Positions 1 through 8,240 of a stretch of 50,706 nt of DNA are shown in pieces. The stretch is from Planctomycetota bacterium. GTDB taxonomy: Bacteria; Planctomycetota; Phycisphaerae; WQYP01. A program made the position numbers and the translations under genes. How positions within the stretch are numbered: the stretch's first letter is position 1; every line of letters begins with the position of its first letter. The DNA is taken from NCBI GenBank assembly GCA_021800165.1, contig JAJYZF010000023.1, positions 1 to 50,706 of the forward strand. Reading direction: 5' to 3'. The notes under the pieces are model-generated. The model was not told where the DNA came from. It worked only from the letters and a program-made list of their open reading frames with translations, and ran no database searches.

Positions 1-2
1 GC

Positions 3-86
3 CGCGCTAAACCCATCGCCCTGTTGACCGTGCCACGCCAGCAAGCCCGACGACAACTGGCCAGAAGCGCCGGTGCCGCATGTTAG
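3..86 (+). CDS. C-terminal fragment of an unidentified protein
   Basis: An open frame entering from the left edge runs for 27 codons and ends at TAG (84-86). It reads as a basic, Arg/Gln/Ala-rich C-terminus (…VPRQQARRQLARSAGAAC). It cannot be assigned to a family. The dispersed GTACCTGACCCC repeat starts 24 bp after the stop, as it does after several genes further along, which mildly supports this being a real gene end. It could still be a chance open frame. Confidence 0.25.
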   Translation, partial: RAKPIALLTVPRQQARRQLARSAGAAC

Positions 87-109
87 CCCTGCTTAAGGAA
101 GTGCCATTC

Positions 110-125
110 GTACCTGACCCCTTTT
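110..125 (+). repeat. Dispersed GGTACCTGACCCC repeat, copy 1
   Basis: GTACCTGACCCCTTTT. The left end is eroded relative to the consensus AAAGGTACCTGACCCCTTTT. It directly abuts the 174-bp duplicated segment that starts at 126. Confidence 0.8.
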
Positions 126-299
126 CCAAGATCGCATTTATTGGCGCTGCACCGAATTGACCATGTGAAATACGAATGTTTGCTTATGCCCGTTGGGGTA
201 CCAATTCACGGCATAGTGGTGCGTGCGGGCCCAGAATTCCAAGGCCCGGCAAGTACCAAACCCGCTGGGCCGCACCAGAAAAATCAGCAGGGTGTTACG
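126..299 (-). pseudogene. Duplicated gene end (C-terminus of an ExbD-like protein)
   Basis: This 174-bp block matches 6471-6644 with no gap and about four substitutions. In the second location it is the 3' end of the coiled-coil ExbD-like gene at 6483-7388. On the minus strand here it still encodes the same C-terminus (…LLIFLVRPSGFGT… to …MVNSVQRQ) but has no membrane segment or coiled coil upstream. It is therefore an orphan duplicate of a gene end, not a gene. From 300 to 460 I see no gene; a TATAAT at 366-371 and a TATAAA at 441-446 lack a convincing -35 box. Confidence 0.7.
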
Positions 300-460
300 G
301 GGGAACGGGTATGCCCCCTCTGGGTGTGGGCCAAGTGGGGCCATGCGAAAATCAGTCGGGTGACGTATAATGCCGCCACCAACGCGCCGGCGCGGGTTTG
401 GTCCCGCCAACGCCGGATTTTGTGGGATCGGGCGCGGCGTTATAAACGGGAAAAATTAAG

Positions 461-1305
461 ATGGCCGCTACGCCTTACCAAGATTTTACAACTCGCCTGA
501 AATTATTCATCGGCAAATATCCGCATCTCGTCACTACAACTTTAAGCAACATATTCACCATGCGCCTCATTGGTAACAAGACGCACGGCGACCTTGCCGA
601 GATCGCTATCGCCGAGTTTATCAACCAGTACGTGTACGATTTTCGCGCCATCCATGTTGGAAAGGATCTCTACCGGGCGAAATCCCACGAGGAGGACATC
701 AAGATCACCAACGAAATCACGAAGGAGGAATTCCCGATCAGCCTCAAGGCCTACGGCGACGGACCGCTCCAACTTTCAACGGACAAGAAAAGCGGTATGT
801 TTAACTGTTTAAGGCGGATAACCGGCGGCTGCGTCGACAAAAAGGAAATCAAGAGGATTTTTTCAGATCCCGCGTTCCAGGCGTTTTGCCATATCAATGT
901 CCTTCCATTGATTTATGAAAAAAAGGGAAACGTTGCAATATACTCGTCTTTAACTATACCCTCGCAGTGGATCAGACCGCCCGCATCGAGCGCGTCGACG
1001 CCGGTGGCCGGAGAAAGCACCCGGTGTACCGTTTCTATGACAAGAACGGCGGCTATATCTGCGAGGTCCGCTACGGCGGAACCAGTGCCAATGCCCTGCA
1101 ACGCGGGCTTTGGACGCACACGAGGAACGGGCTGCAGTATTTTGTCAGCGTGACCAACGGCTGGATCACCTACGCCAACAACCCTGTGTTGGTGGAGTTA
1201 TTTTCCCATGCCCTGGTCTCATCGCCCACGGGGCACAAGGCTGCTTTGGAGAAAATCAAGGAGGACATCACGAACCTCAAGAGAACGGCGGGGTTGAAAC
1301 CATGA
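461..1305 (+). CDS. Type II restriction endonuclease, split by a -1 frameshift
   Basis: Two overlapping frames make one protein. The first runs from ATG 461 (MAATPYQDF…, with motifs such as NKTHGDLAEIAIAEFI and KAYGDGPLQLSTD) to the A-run at 918-924; the second continues as KGKRCNILVFNYTLAVDQTARIE and ends at 1305. The combined protein is about 280 residues, a normal size for a type II endonuclease. Its stop overlaps the methyltransferase start (ATGA, 1302-1305), the arrangement expected for a translationally coupled restriction-modification operon. The endonuclease assignment rests on this context and on general resemblance, since I cannot name the specificity or point to a certain PD-(D/E)XK motif. 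Read literally, the first frame gives a 230-residue protein whose last 70 residues are out-of-frame filler. Upstream promoter and ribosome-binding sequences are weak. Confidence 0.6.
918..925 (+). other. Slippery A-run at the frameshift point
   Basis: Seven A residues (918-924) followed by G place the heptamer A AAA AAG in the zero frame (codons AAA 920-922, AAG 923-925). A -1 slip here joins exactly the two halves of the endonuclease. The same heptamer drives -1 frameshifting in dnaX and in several insertion sequences. A simple indel or a homopolymer sequencing error would look the same. Confidence 0.6.
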
Positions 1306-2438
1306 CGCAGGCTGTTTCTTTGTTTGACGATATCGCGATTGAAGGGCCTTGCACGGAAGGCATTAAGTACGCTGGATCCAAGCTAAAGCTGATTCCACAG
1401 ATACTGCGGCTGGCCCGAAGTGTAAACGCCCGGACGGTGTTGGATGGGTTTTCCGGAACCACACGGGTTTCCCAAGCGCTGGCCAAAAGCGGATACCGGG
1501 TTTTAGCCAACGACGTTGCGGCGTGGTCGGAGGTCTTCGCAACATGCTACTTACTCAACGACAAGCCGGCAACCCGGTATGCCGAACTGATTGCACATTT
1601 GAATTCCCTTCCACCGGCGGACGGCTGGTTTACGGAACACTACGGAGGCCTGCCAAATGGGGGTGCCGCAGCTCAGGTGGACGGCTTGAAGAAACCCTGG
1701 CAGATACACAATACCAGACGGCTCGACGCCATCCGAGAGGAGATTGACCGCCTCCGTTTGCCGCTGGTGGATCGCGCGGTGGCTCTGACCAGCCTGATTT
1801 TGGCCCTTGATCAGGTGGACAGCACGTTGGGGCATTTTGTATCTTATCTTCAGGATTGGTCGCCGCGGTCGTATAACCAGCTTCTCTTACAGGTGCCCAG
1901 GCTATCGCCGGCTACAGAACGCCACCGTGTTTACCGTGGTGATATCTTCAAGCTGGTTCCAACCATCGACGTTGATCTAGCGTACTTCGACCCCCCCTAC
2001 GGGTCTAATAATGACAAGATGCCACCATCGCGTGTCCGTTACGCCGCCTACTACCACCTTTGGACCACAGTCTGCCTCAACGACAAGCCGGAATTGTTCG
2101 GTAAGGCCGGCCGACGGCGCGACACATCCGACACCATTGCCGGGTCCGTGTTTGAAGATTTTCGTCGCAATAGCAATGGCCGTTTCGTGGCGGTTGAATC
2201 GATTGAACGTTTAATCAGATGCACCAATGCTCGTTGGATTATTCTTTCCTATAGCTCCGGAGGCCGGGCCACCGCGGATGAGCTCAATTCGGCCTTGCGC
2301 TCGTGTGGAAAACTTCTGCAGGTTCTAGAACTGGATCACAAAAAAAATGTCATGGCCGGCATGAAATGGACCAACGAATGGGTCAAGGATTCGCAACAGC
2401 CCAATAGGGAGTTTCTCTTCCTCATTGAGAAAACCTGA
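1302..2438 (+). CDS. D12-class adenine-specific DNA methyltransferase
   Basis: A 378-residue protein starting at the ATG that overlaps the endonuclease stop. It transfers a methyl group from S-adenosylmethionine to adenine N6. Near the N-terminus KYAGSKLKLIPQI is the typical D12 opening; the SAM-binding motif I appears as LDGFSGTTRVSQALAKSGY, and the catalytic motif IV is DLAYFDPPYGS (about residues 226-236). It should protect host DNA from the endonuclease upstream. The open frame extends upstream to 1110, but that extension overlaps the endonuclease and has no support. The C-terminus (NEWVKDSQQPNREFLFLIEK) is complete. Confidence 0.88.
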   Translation: MTQAVSLFDDIAIEGPCTEGIKYAGSKLKLIPQILRLARSVNARTVLDGFSGTTRVSQALAKSGYRVLANDVAAWSEVFATCYLLNDKPATRYAELIAHLNSLPPADGWFTEHYGGLPNGGAAAQVDGLKKPWQIHNTRRLDAIREEIDRLRLPLVDRAVALTSLILALDQVDSTLGHFVSYLQDWSPRSYNQLLLQVPRLSPATERHRVYRGDIFKLVPTIDVDLAYFDPPYGSNNDKMPPSRVRYAAYYHLWTTVCLNDKPELFGKAGRRRDTSDTIAGSVFEDFRRNSNGRFVAVESIERLIRCTNARWIILSYSSGGRATADELNSALRSCGKLLQVLELDHKKNVMAGMKWTNEWVKDSQQPNREFLFLIEKT

Positions 2439-2493
2439 CCGGGCCACCCGCAGGGTGCTGCGCCGGACCGGCCGGACCATGGATGCGGCTCGC

Positions 2494-3456
2494 TCAGGGC
2501 CGGATGGTCACGCGAATTGGGGCGCTCCAATACGTGCGTTGCATCTTTTGCCCCAGCCGGGAAAAGGGGGCCGCCAGTGGTGTGAAGCCGACACGAAAAG
2601 AATACACGCGCGGCCATGGACGAAATGTCAGCTTATCCTTCCCGGTCCAGACCGCGCCGGGTGCCAGACGGTGCGCGACGGGGAAATTGCTGTCGCAGCA
2701 CCGCATCCACCATCCCACGCCGGTCGCGTCGTCGGTCCATTGGGTATTCCAACTGCAACTCATCGCCCAAAAAGTGGTAGGATGGCGGCTCACATTTTTG
2801 ACGATCAGCGTCACCTTGATCTGGCGGTTGGCTTTGGGATGGTAGGATTGCAAGCGTACCCCCACTTGCAGAGGACCGCCGGCCGCCGCGGGGGGCAATC
2901 CTCCCACCTTCGAAAAAATGAGGTGCAGCGGTTTGGTCCACAGGATGCCCGCCGGCGGCGTGTGGGGACGCCAAATGACCCGCGCGACAAATCCGGAAGC
3001 CTCCTTCACGTTGCGAATAACGTACCGGTCCGCCCACGTCTTGAGTCCAAAAGTGAGCGTCCTGTTTCCGCCGCCCTTACGCACGTAGAGCCACGCATCC
3101 CAGACACGGGCTTGCCCGGGTGCTACGCGCGGCCCCGGCGTAAACGCGCCGGAAGCTACCGGCTCGAGCACCGCGCCGGGCGAGCGAATCCGCCACACCA
3201 TCCACCACGGCGGCCATCCGGCGTAACCACGGCCAAGTGGGCCCGAGGTGTGAGTCGCACGCAGGATTACATGGATAAATCCGCCGACGCGCACATGCTG
3301 CGATTGCAGCGTAGCGCTGACGCGCCATCGTTGGCCGGGAGGCGGCGCGCCAAGACGGTTGCGGCGAGCCCAAAGGGCCGCCACGATGCAACCCAGAATT
3401 ATTGCGGCCAAAATGGACGCCGCCACCACCTTCTGTCCACTGGTAATTCTTCGCAT
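2494..3456 (-). CDS. Membrane-anchored protein of unknown function
   Basis: About 320 residues from ATG 3454-3456. The start fits because MRRITSGQK precedes one hydrophobic segment (about residues 10-28, AASILAAIILGCIVAALWA), a signal anchor with the rest outside the cytoplasm. The remainder is rich in Trp, Arg and Gly, and a C-terminal beta-rich stretch (VGVRLQSYHPKANRQIKVTLIVKN…) resembles an immunoglobulin-like or BsuPI-type fold with paired cysteines (SCSW…RCCDS). No enzyme motif is seen. It converges on the restriction-modification pair with 55 bp between. The competing plus-strand open frame of 415 codons lacks any recognisable domain. Confidence 0.6.
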   Translation of the reverse strand: MRRITSGQKVVAASILAAIILGCIVAALWARRNRLGAPPPGQRWRVSATLQSQHVRVGGFIHVILRATHTSGPLGRGYAGWPPWWMVWRIRSPGAVLEPVASGAFTPGPRVAPGQARVWDAWLYVRKGGGNRTLTFGLKTWADRYVIRNVKEASGFVARVIWRPHTPPAGILWTKPLHLIFSKVGGLPPAAAGGPLQVGVRLQSYHPKANRQIKVTLIVKNVSRHPTTFWAMSCSWNTQWTDDATGVGWWMRCCDSNFPVAHRLAPGAVWTGKDKLTFRPWPRVYSFRVGFTPLAAPFSRLGQKMQRTYWSAPIRVTIRP

Positions 3457-3605
3457 GTCGCTGCACCTTGCCGGCTTGCCATCAGGCTCTGCCACCACTA
3501 TTCTACGAACTTAGACGCCCCAGGCACGCCGGCGGTTTCCAGGAAAAGGGAGCGCGCGAAGAGGCCTTTCAGGGGCCGACAAATCCAGCAGGGTGTTACG
3601 GCAAC

Positions 3606-3625
3606 AAAGGTACCCGACCCCTTTT
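3606..3625 (+). repeat. Dispersed GGTACCTGACCCC repeat, copy 2 (variant)
   Basis: AAAGGTACCCGACCCCTTTT, one base off consensus. It is followed by a second CCCCTTTTCCCTTGA, so that 15-mer occurs twice in tandem (about 3617-3646). Just upstream, CAGCAGGGTGTTACGG (3585-3600) matches the end of the 174-bp duplication at 126-299. Confidence 0.75.
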
Positions 3626-3643
3626 CCCTTGACCCCTTTTCCC

Positions 3644-3673
3644 TTGACAACCCAGTACACCGGTCGCCATAAT
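3644..3673 (+). promoter_or_regulatory. Sigma-70-like promoter for formate dehydrogenase
   Basis: TTGACA at 3644-3649 and CATAAT at 3668-3673 with an 18-bp spacer, 43 bp before the ATG. The -35 hexamer partly derives from the tail of the repeat, so repeat copy 2 may have contributed this promoter. Confidence 0.5.
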
Positions 3674-3716
3674 TCAATCTGATCTAATCGGTCGCGCTTA
3701 AAAAAGGAGCCTGCGG

Positions 3717-4919
3717 ATGGCAAAGATTGTTTGCGTACTTTACGAAGATCCCGTTGACGGCTATCCCACTTCCTATCCACGCGATGACGTGCCCGCGCTA
3801 AGCCACTACCCCGGTGGCCAAACCGTGCCCAGCCCCAAGGCCATCGACTTTAAGCCCGGCACTCTGCTCGGCAGCGTTTCGGGCGAACTCGGTCTGCGAA
3901 AATTTCTTGAAGGCTTGGGCCATACTTTAATCGTTACTTCCGACAAGGACGGCCCCAATTCCCGCTTGGAACGGGAGTTGCCCGATACCGATATCGTTAT
4001 TTCCCAGCCCTTCTGGCCCGCCTATCTTACCCGCGAACGCATCGCCAAAGCGCCACGCCTCAAGCTGGCCATTACCGCCGGCATCGGTTCAGACCATGTT
4101 GATCTTCAGGCCGCCATTGAACGCGGCATTACCGTGGCCGAGGTCACATTCAGTAATTCCATCAGCGTTTCCGAACATGCGGTGATGATGATTCTTTCTC
4201 TGGTGCGGAACTATATTCCATCTTGGCAGTGGGTGGGCAAGGGTGGCTGGAATATTGCCGATTGCGTGGCCCGGTCTTATGACCTGGAAGGGATGAACGC
4301 CGGTGTTCTGGCCGCCGGGCGCATCGGGCAGGCGGTTTTGCGCCGCTTGGCCCCGTTTGATGTCAAACTGCACTATACCGACCGCCATCGGCTTTCCCCT
4401 GCCATGGAAAAAGAACTCAAAGTCACCTGGCATCCCACGGTCGAGTCTCTGGTGCAAGTATGCGATGTCGTCTCCATCCATTGCCCTTTGCATCCGGAAA
4501 CGGAGCATCTGTTTAACGACACGCTTTTGGCCAAAATGAAGCGCGGATCCTACATTGTCAACACCGCCCGCGGAAAAATCTGTGATCGCGACGCCATTGT
4601 CCGCGCCCTTAAGAGTGGCCAACTGGCCGGTTACGCCGGTGATGTCTGGTTTCCCCAGCCCCCACCGCAAGATCACCCCTGGCGCACCATGCCGCATCAC
4701 GGCATGACGCCGCACACCTCCGGCACCTCGCTTTCCGCCCAGGCCCGGTATGCCGCCGGCACGCGCGAAATTCTGGAATGCTGGTTTGAACACCGCCCCA
4801 TTCGCAACGAGTATCTGATTGTGGATGGCGGCAAACTCGCGGGCGCGGGTGCCCATTCTTATAGCCCCGGCGACGCCACCGGAGGTTCCGCCCAGGCGGC
4901 GCGTTTCAAGAAGCATTAA
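3717..4919 (+). CDS. fdh: NAD-dependent formate dehydrogenase
   Basis: Full-length 400-residue D-2-hydroxyacid-dehydrogenase family protein that oxidises formate to CO2 with NAD+. Residues matching the catalytic set of the Pseudomonas sp. 101 enzyme are present, offset by one: Asn147 (SNSISVSEH), Arg285 (NTARGK), Asp309 (GDVW) and His333 (MTPHTSGTS). The NAD-binding loop reads AAGRIGQAVLRRL, and the family hallmark HPWRTMPHHGMTPH is intact. A strong AAGGAG lies just before the ATG. The protein ends in SYSPGDATGGS…FKKH, as bacterial formate dehydrogenases do. With the next gene it completes conversion of formaldehyde to CO2 and yields NADH. Confidence 0.95.
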   Translation: MAKIVCVLYEDPVDGYPTSYPRDDVPALSHYPGGQTVPSPKAIDFKPGTLLGSVSGELGLRKFLEGLGHTLIVTSDKDGPNSRLERELPDTDIVISQPFWPAYLTRERIAKAPRLKLAITAGIGSDHVDLQAAIERGITVAEVTFSNSISVSEHAVMMILSLVRNYIPSWQWVGKGGWNIADCVARSYDLEGMNAGVLAAGRIGQAVLRRLAPFDVKLHYTDRHRLSPAMEKELKVTWHPTVESLVQVCDVVSIHCPLHPETEHLFNDTLLAKMKRGSYIVNTARGKICDRDAIVRALKSGQLAGYAGDVWFPQPPPQDHPWRTMPHHGMTPHTSGTSLSAQARYAAGTREILECWFEHRPIRNEYLIVDGGKLAGAGAHSYSPGDATGGSAQAARFKKH

Positions 4920-5080
4920 CCAGCCCGGCGGGTACGCCGCCATGCGGGGCAAGCGGGGGTGGGAAAATGAGCCGCGGTTCAGTTTAGAAAGTCTGCTACT
5001 CTGGCTTGACGGCGGGTGGCTGTTCGGTTGCAATCCTTGCTGTAGATGAAATCGGCGGTCTAACAAAGGAGAAAACGACC

Positions 5081-6274
5081 ATGGCAACGAATCGCGGGCT
5101 TGCGTACATGGGACGCGGCGTGGTGGAAGTGCAAAGCATTGATTTTCCCAAACTGGCGCTTGGGAAACGCAAGTGCCACCACGGAGTGATCCTTAAAATA
5201 ATTTCCACCAATATCTGCGGTAGTGATCAGCACATGGTGCGCGGCAGAACCACCGCGCCCCAAGGCCTGATTTTAGGCCACGAAATCACCGGCGAGGTGA
5301 TCGAAGCCGGGCGCGATGTGGAATTTATCAAAACCGGAGATATCGTCTCCGTGCCTTTTAACATCGCCTGCGGGCGCTGCCGCAACTGTAAGGAGCGTGC
5401 CACCGGTATATGCCTGAATGTGAACCCGTCACGGCCGGGTGCGGCTTATGGCTACGTGGATATGGGCGGATGGATCGGCGGCCAGGCGGAATACGTCATG
5501 GTTCCTTATGCCGACTTTAACTTGCTCAAGTTTCCCGATAAGGCTCAGGCCATGGAAAAAATCCGGGACCTGACCTGTCTGTCGGATATTCTCCCCACCG
5601 GTTATCACGGAGCGGTCACGGCCGGCGTCACCACAGGGTCCACGGTGTACATTGCCGGGGCCGGGCCGGTGGGCTTGGCGTGTGCCGCCGCGTGCCAGTT
5701 ACTCGGTGCGGCATGCGTCATCGTGGGCGATCTGATACCGGCGCGGCTGGCCCAGGCTCGCAGCTTCGGCTGCCAGACGGTGGATGTTTCCAAAAGCGCC
5801 ACTGTCGGCGAACAAATCGAAGATATCCTGGGTGTTCCGGAGGTGGATTGCGGCGTGGATTGTGTGGGCTTTGAAGCCCATGGCCAGGGAGCCGATTCCA
5901 AAAAGGAGGCCCCAGCCACCGTGCTCAATTCGCTCATGACCATCACCCGGGCCGGTGGAGCTTTGGGCATTCCCGGACTCTACGTGACGGAAGATCCCGG
6001 CGGGACCGACGAAAATGCCCGTTTCGGCAATTTAAGTATCCGCATTGGCCTGGGCTGGGCGAAATCCCATCATTTCACGACAGGTCAATGCCCGGTCATG
6101 AAATACAATCGGCAGTTGATGATGGCCATCTTGTTTGACAAAATAAAGATCGCCAAGGCCGTCAATGTGCAGGTGATCAGCTTGGATGAAGGCCCGCAGG
6201 GTTATCAGGATTTTGACAAAGGTGCCGCCAAGAAGTTTGTCATTGATCCGCACGGCAGCTTTTCACGAAAGTAA
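5081..6274 (+). CDS. fdhA: Glutathione-independent formaldehyde dehydrogenase
   Basis: Zinc-dependent medium-chain dehydrogenase of 397 residues that oxidises formaldehyde to formate with tightly bound NAD. Catalytic zinc ligands fall at the positions known from the Pseudomonas putida enzyme: Cys46 (ICGSDQH), His67 (GHEITG), Asp169 (LSDILPTG). The structural zinc cysteines are C97, C100, C103 and C111. The nucleotide loop is AGAGPVGLACAAA. ATG 5081 is chosen because AAAGGAG ends 9 bp upstream and the family begins at this point; the frame is open a further 25 codons upstream without support. It lies 161 bp after formate dehydrogenase and is probably co-transcribed. Confidence 0.95.
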   Translation: MATNRGLAYMGRGVVEVQSIDFPKLALGKRKCHHGVILKIISTNICGSDQHMVRGRTTAPQGLILGHEITGEVIEAGRDVEFIKTGDIVSVPFNIACGRCRNCKERATGICLNVNPSRPGAAYGYVDMGGWIGGQAEYVMVPYADFNLLKFPDKAQAMEKIRDLTCLSDILPTGYHGAVTAGVTTGSTVYIAGAGPVGLACAAACQLLGAACVIVGDLIPARLAQARSFGCQTVDVSKSATVGEQIEDILGVPEVDCGVDCVGFEAHGQGADSKKEAPATVLNSLMTITRAGGALGIPGLYVTEDPGGTDENARFGNLSIRIGLGWAKSHHFTTGQCPVMKYNRQLMMAILFDKIKIAKAVNVQVISLDEGPQGYQDFDKGAAKKFVIDPHGSFSRK

Positions 6275-6470
6275 CGCCCAGCGGGAAAACCTGGACCCAT
6301 CCACGTGACATCATCCTTTGGTTAAGGCGATGTTACTGGGCTGGCTTCCGCCCCGGATTCGGCTGCGGAGCGCAAGTGCCCGGGTTCCCGGCGGTAGCGT
6401 GCAGGTGCCTGGTGGCAGGCGGCGAGCAAGCGACCGGCTTTCAGCGGCCAGGCGTTTGTGGGGGAGTGAG

Positions 6471-6644
6471 CCAAGATCGCAATTATTGACGCTGCACCGA
6501 ATTGACCATCTGAAATACGAATGTTTGCTTATGCCCGTTGGGGTACCAATTCACGGCATAGTGGTGCGTGCGGGCCCAGAATTCCAAAGCCCGGCAAGTA
6601 CCAAACCCGCTGGGCCGCACCAGAAAAATCAGCAGGGTGTTACG
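6471..6644 (-). repeat. 174-bp duplication, parental copy
   Basis: Contains the last 53 or so codons of the gene at 6483-7388 plus 12 bp beyond its stop. It matches 126-299 at about 170 of 174 positions. Since this copy carries the intact gene, it is the likely source. The 207 bp between 6275 and 6482 hold no gene, but include a 19-mer (CGGGTTCCCGGCGGTAGCG, 6381-6399) found again at 21790-21808. Confidence 0.75.
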
Positions 6645-7388
6645 CGGGCGATGGCGGCGAAAAACGCCTGGCCCGTGGCGTGGGGAAATCAGGTTCGCCA
6701 GCGTATAAGGCACGGCCGCCGCGCGGCGGGTGTAGGTTTGGGTGGCCAGGAGACCGGTGTGAATGTGAAAATCGGTGGCCGTCAGCGGCCAGATTCGGTT
6801 TTTAGCCACTTCAAAAAATACCGTTTGGCGGTTGGCGGTTTTGCGTACGTAAGGAATGTAATAGCGCACGGTGTTGGCCTTGCGTGTCTTGGCCAAGGCC
6901 GCCACTTTTTTCCGGGCTGCGGCCAGTTGTTGTTGGGTAAGGCCGATTTGTTCTTGCAGCTTTTGCGCCTTGGAGGGGCTATTTTTCCTCTGGGCCGCGG
7001 CCAGTGTCTTTTTTGCTGCGGTAATCTTGGCTTGGGCTTGCAGGGCGAGTTTGTTAAAATCCGCCGCCTCACGCTGCAGCCTTACAATTTCGCGGCGAAG
7101 ATGGGCATCCGCCCCCTTGGGGTTCAGCGTAGCCCGGGCCCGCCGGCCCAGCAGGCGGGCATAGGCCGCCTCGGTGGCCTGGGCCTGCGTGAGTCTGGCT
7201 TGGGCCGCGGCCAGCTTTCGCTTTATTTTAGCCAACTGCGCCGCCGCCCGCGGATTTCCCGCCGATCCACTGGTGATGGCGATAATGGCCATGATGAAAA
7301 TCAGCAGGCCGATCGTGCAGGCCAGCACATCGAGAAACGAAAAATTAAACAGGTCCACCCGGCTGCGGCCACGGCCTTCTATTCTCAT
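6483..7388 (-). CDS. ExbD/MotB-like membrane protein with coiled coil (second copy)
   Basis: 301 residues. The N-terminus (DLFNFSFLDVLACTIGLLIFIM, about residues 12-35) is a single membrane helix almost identical to that of the next gene upstream; an N-terminal helix preceded by a polar/acidic residue is typical of ExbD/TolR/MotB stator partners. Residues of about 45-180 form an Ala/Lys/Gln/Arg-rich coiled coil. The C-terminal domain (RYYIPYV…, then TLLIFLVRPSGFGT…YAVNWYP) has a counterpart in the neighbour (APLIIFWMYSTGVR…GYEP). The start overlaps the neighbour's stop (ATGA, 7385-7388). No OmpA-type peptidoglycan-binding domain is visible. Its 3' end was duplicated to 126-299. Confidence 0.7.
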   Translation of the reverse strand: MRIEGRGRSRVDLFNFSFLDVLACTIGLLIFIMAIIAITSGSAGNPRAAAQLAKIKRKLAAAQARLTQAQATEAAYARLLGRRARATLNPKGADAHLRREIVRLQREAADFNKLALQAQAKITAAKKTLAAAQRKNSPSKAQKLQEQIGLTQQQLAAARKKVAALAKTRKANTVRYYIPYVRKTANRQTVFFEVAKNRIWPLTATDFHIHTGLLATQTYTRRAAAVPYTLANLISPRHGPGVFRRHRPRNTLLIFLVRPSGFGTCRALEFWARTHHYAVNWYPNGHKQTFVFQMVNSVQRQ

Positions 7389-8236
7389 TTGCCACCCCCC
7401 GCCTGGAGCAGAAATTTCCAGTGGCGTGGAGCCGGCTCGTAGCCGTAGTGCATATCCGCGGGCAAATTGACCCGGGCGCGTTCAAAATTGCGTACGCCGG
7501 TGGAATACATCCAGAAGATAATCAATGGGGCGTGGTGGCGGTTCAGCCTGGCCACCGCCCGCCCGTAAGCCGAGGTCGGTTCCGTGATCGCGTAGCCCGG
7601 CGTGATCCGGCCGATGGAAGCTCCGCCCTGGGCATTGAGGTGCAGCACGGCCAGGCCGCGTCCGGAGCACAATACGTGCATAATATGGAACTTTGCGGCG
7701 GCCCGTTTATCAGCGGGTTCAAAAAAGATGCGGTCGCTGGCATCGCTTTTTTTGGTGCCGGAAATCTCCCCTTGCAGGGTGGCCAGCCGGGCCATTTCCC
7801 CGGCCAGGCTTGTCCGTAGCGTGTGAAGCGTTACCTGGGTTTGCTGCTGATAAACGGCCCGCTGGGCCTCGATCTGGGCCTGCACGTGGGCCAGGTCCGC
7901 CGTTCGTGCCGCGGCTTTGCGGCGGGCCTGGGCCAGGGTGGCACGGGCGGCGGCCAGCAGAGCCACCAAATGGGGATCGCGACGGTCGGGCATGGCCATC
8001 AGCTCGGCCGCCATGGAGGCGGAAATTTCCGCCGTGCTGTGAATCTGATTTTGGGTGTTGTGCAGGGACCTGGTCTGGGACTCGATGAGGTGCTTATAGT
8101 CCGTCAGCGGGCCGGCGGATTGCAGGATAAATATCATCACCAGAATGAAAATCAGCAGGCCGATGGTGCAGGCCAGCACGTCGAGAAAAGAAAAATTAAA
8201 TATATCGACTTGTCGAGAGCGTCTTCCCCGGCTCAT
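7385..8236 (-). CDS. ExbD/MotB-like membrane protein with coiled coil (first copy)
   Basis: 283 residues from ATG 8234-8236, which has GGAGG 8 bp upstream and starts 4 bp after the stop of the MotA/TolQ gene. The opening (SRQVDIFNFSFLDVLACTIGLLIF) gives a cytoplasmic basic tail with Asp11 just before the membrane helix, the position of the proton-relay Asp in ExbD/MotB proteins. A coiled coil covers about residues 45-150, followed by a mixed domain ending in YEPAPRHWKFLLQ. It is paralogous to the downstream gene. A frame open to 8473 overlaps the MotA/TolQ gene and is not credible. Role inferred: stator partner of the 8241-9299 channel. Confidence 0.72.
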   Translation of the reverse strand: MSRGRRSRQVDIFNFSFLDVLACTIGLLIFILVMIFILQSAGPLTDYKHLIESQTRSLHNTQNQIHSTAEISASMAAELMAMPDRRDPHLVALLAAARATLAQARRKAAARTADLAHVQAQIEAQRAVYQQQTQVTLHTLRTSLAGEMARLATLQGEISGTKKSDASDRIFFEPADKRAAAKFHIMHVLCSGRGLAVLHLNAQGGASIGRITPGYAITEPTSAYGRAVARLNRHHAPLIIFWMYSTGVRNFERARVNLPADMHYGYEPAPRHWKFLLQAGGGK

Positions 8237-8240
8237 ATTT

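Noticed and set aside
2425..3672. 415-codon plus-strand ORF
   Set aside because: It opposes the minus-strand gene that has a signal anchor and plausible domains; its own translation is Arg/Pro/His-rich with no motif, typical of a GC-rich shadow frame.
6318..7442. 374-codon plus-strand ORF
   Set aside because: Antisense to the ExbD-like gene; its beginning lies in the noncoding 6275-6482 region and it has no ribosome-binding site.
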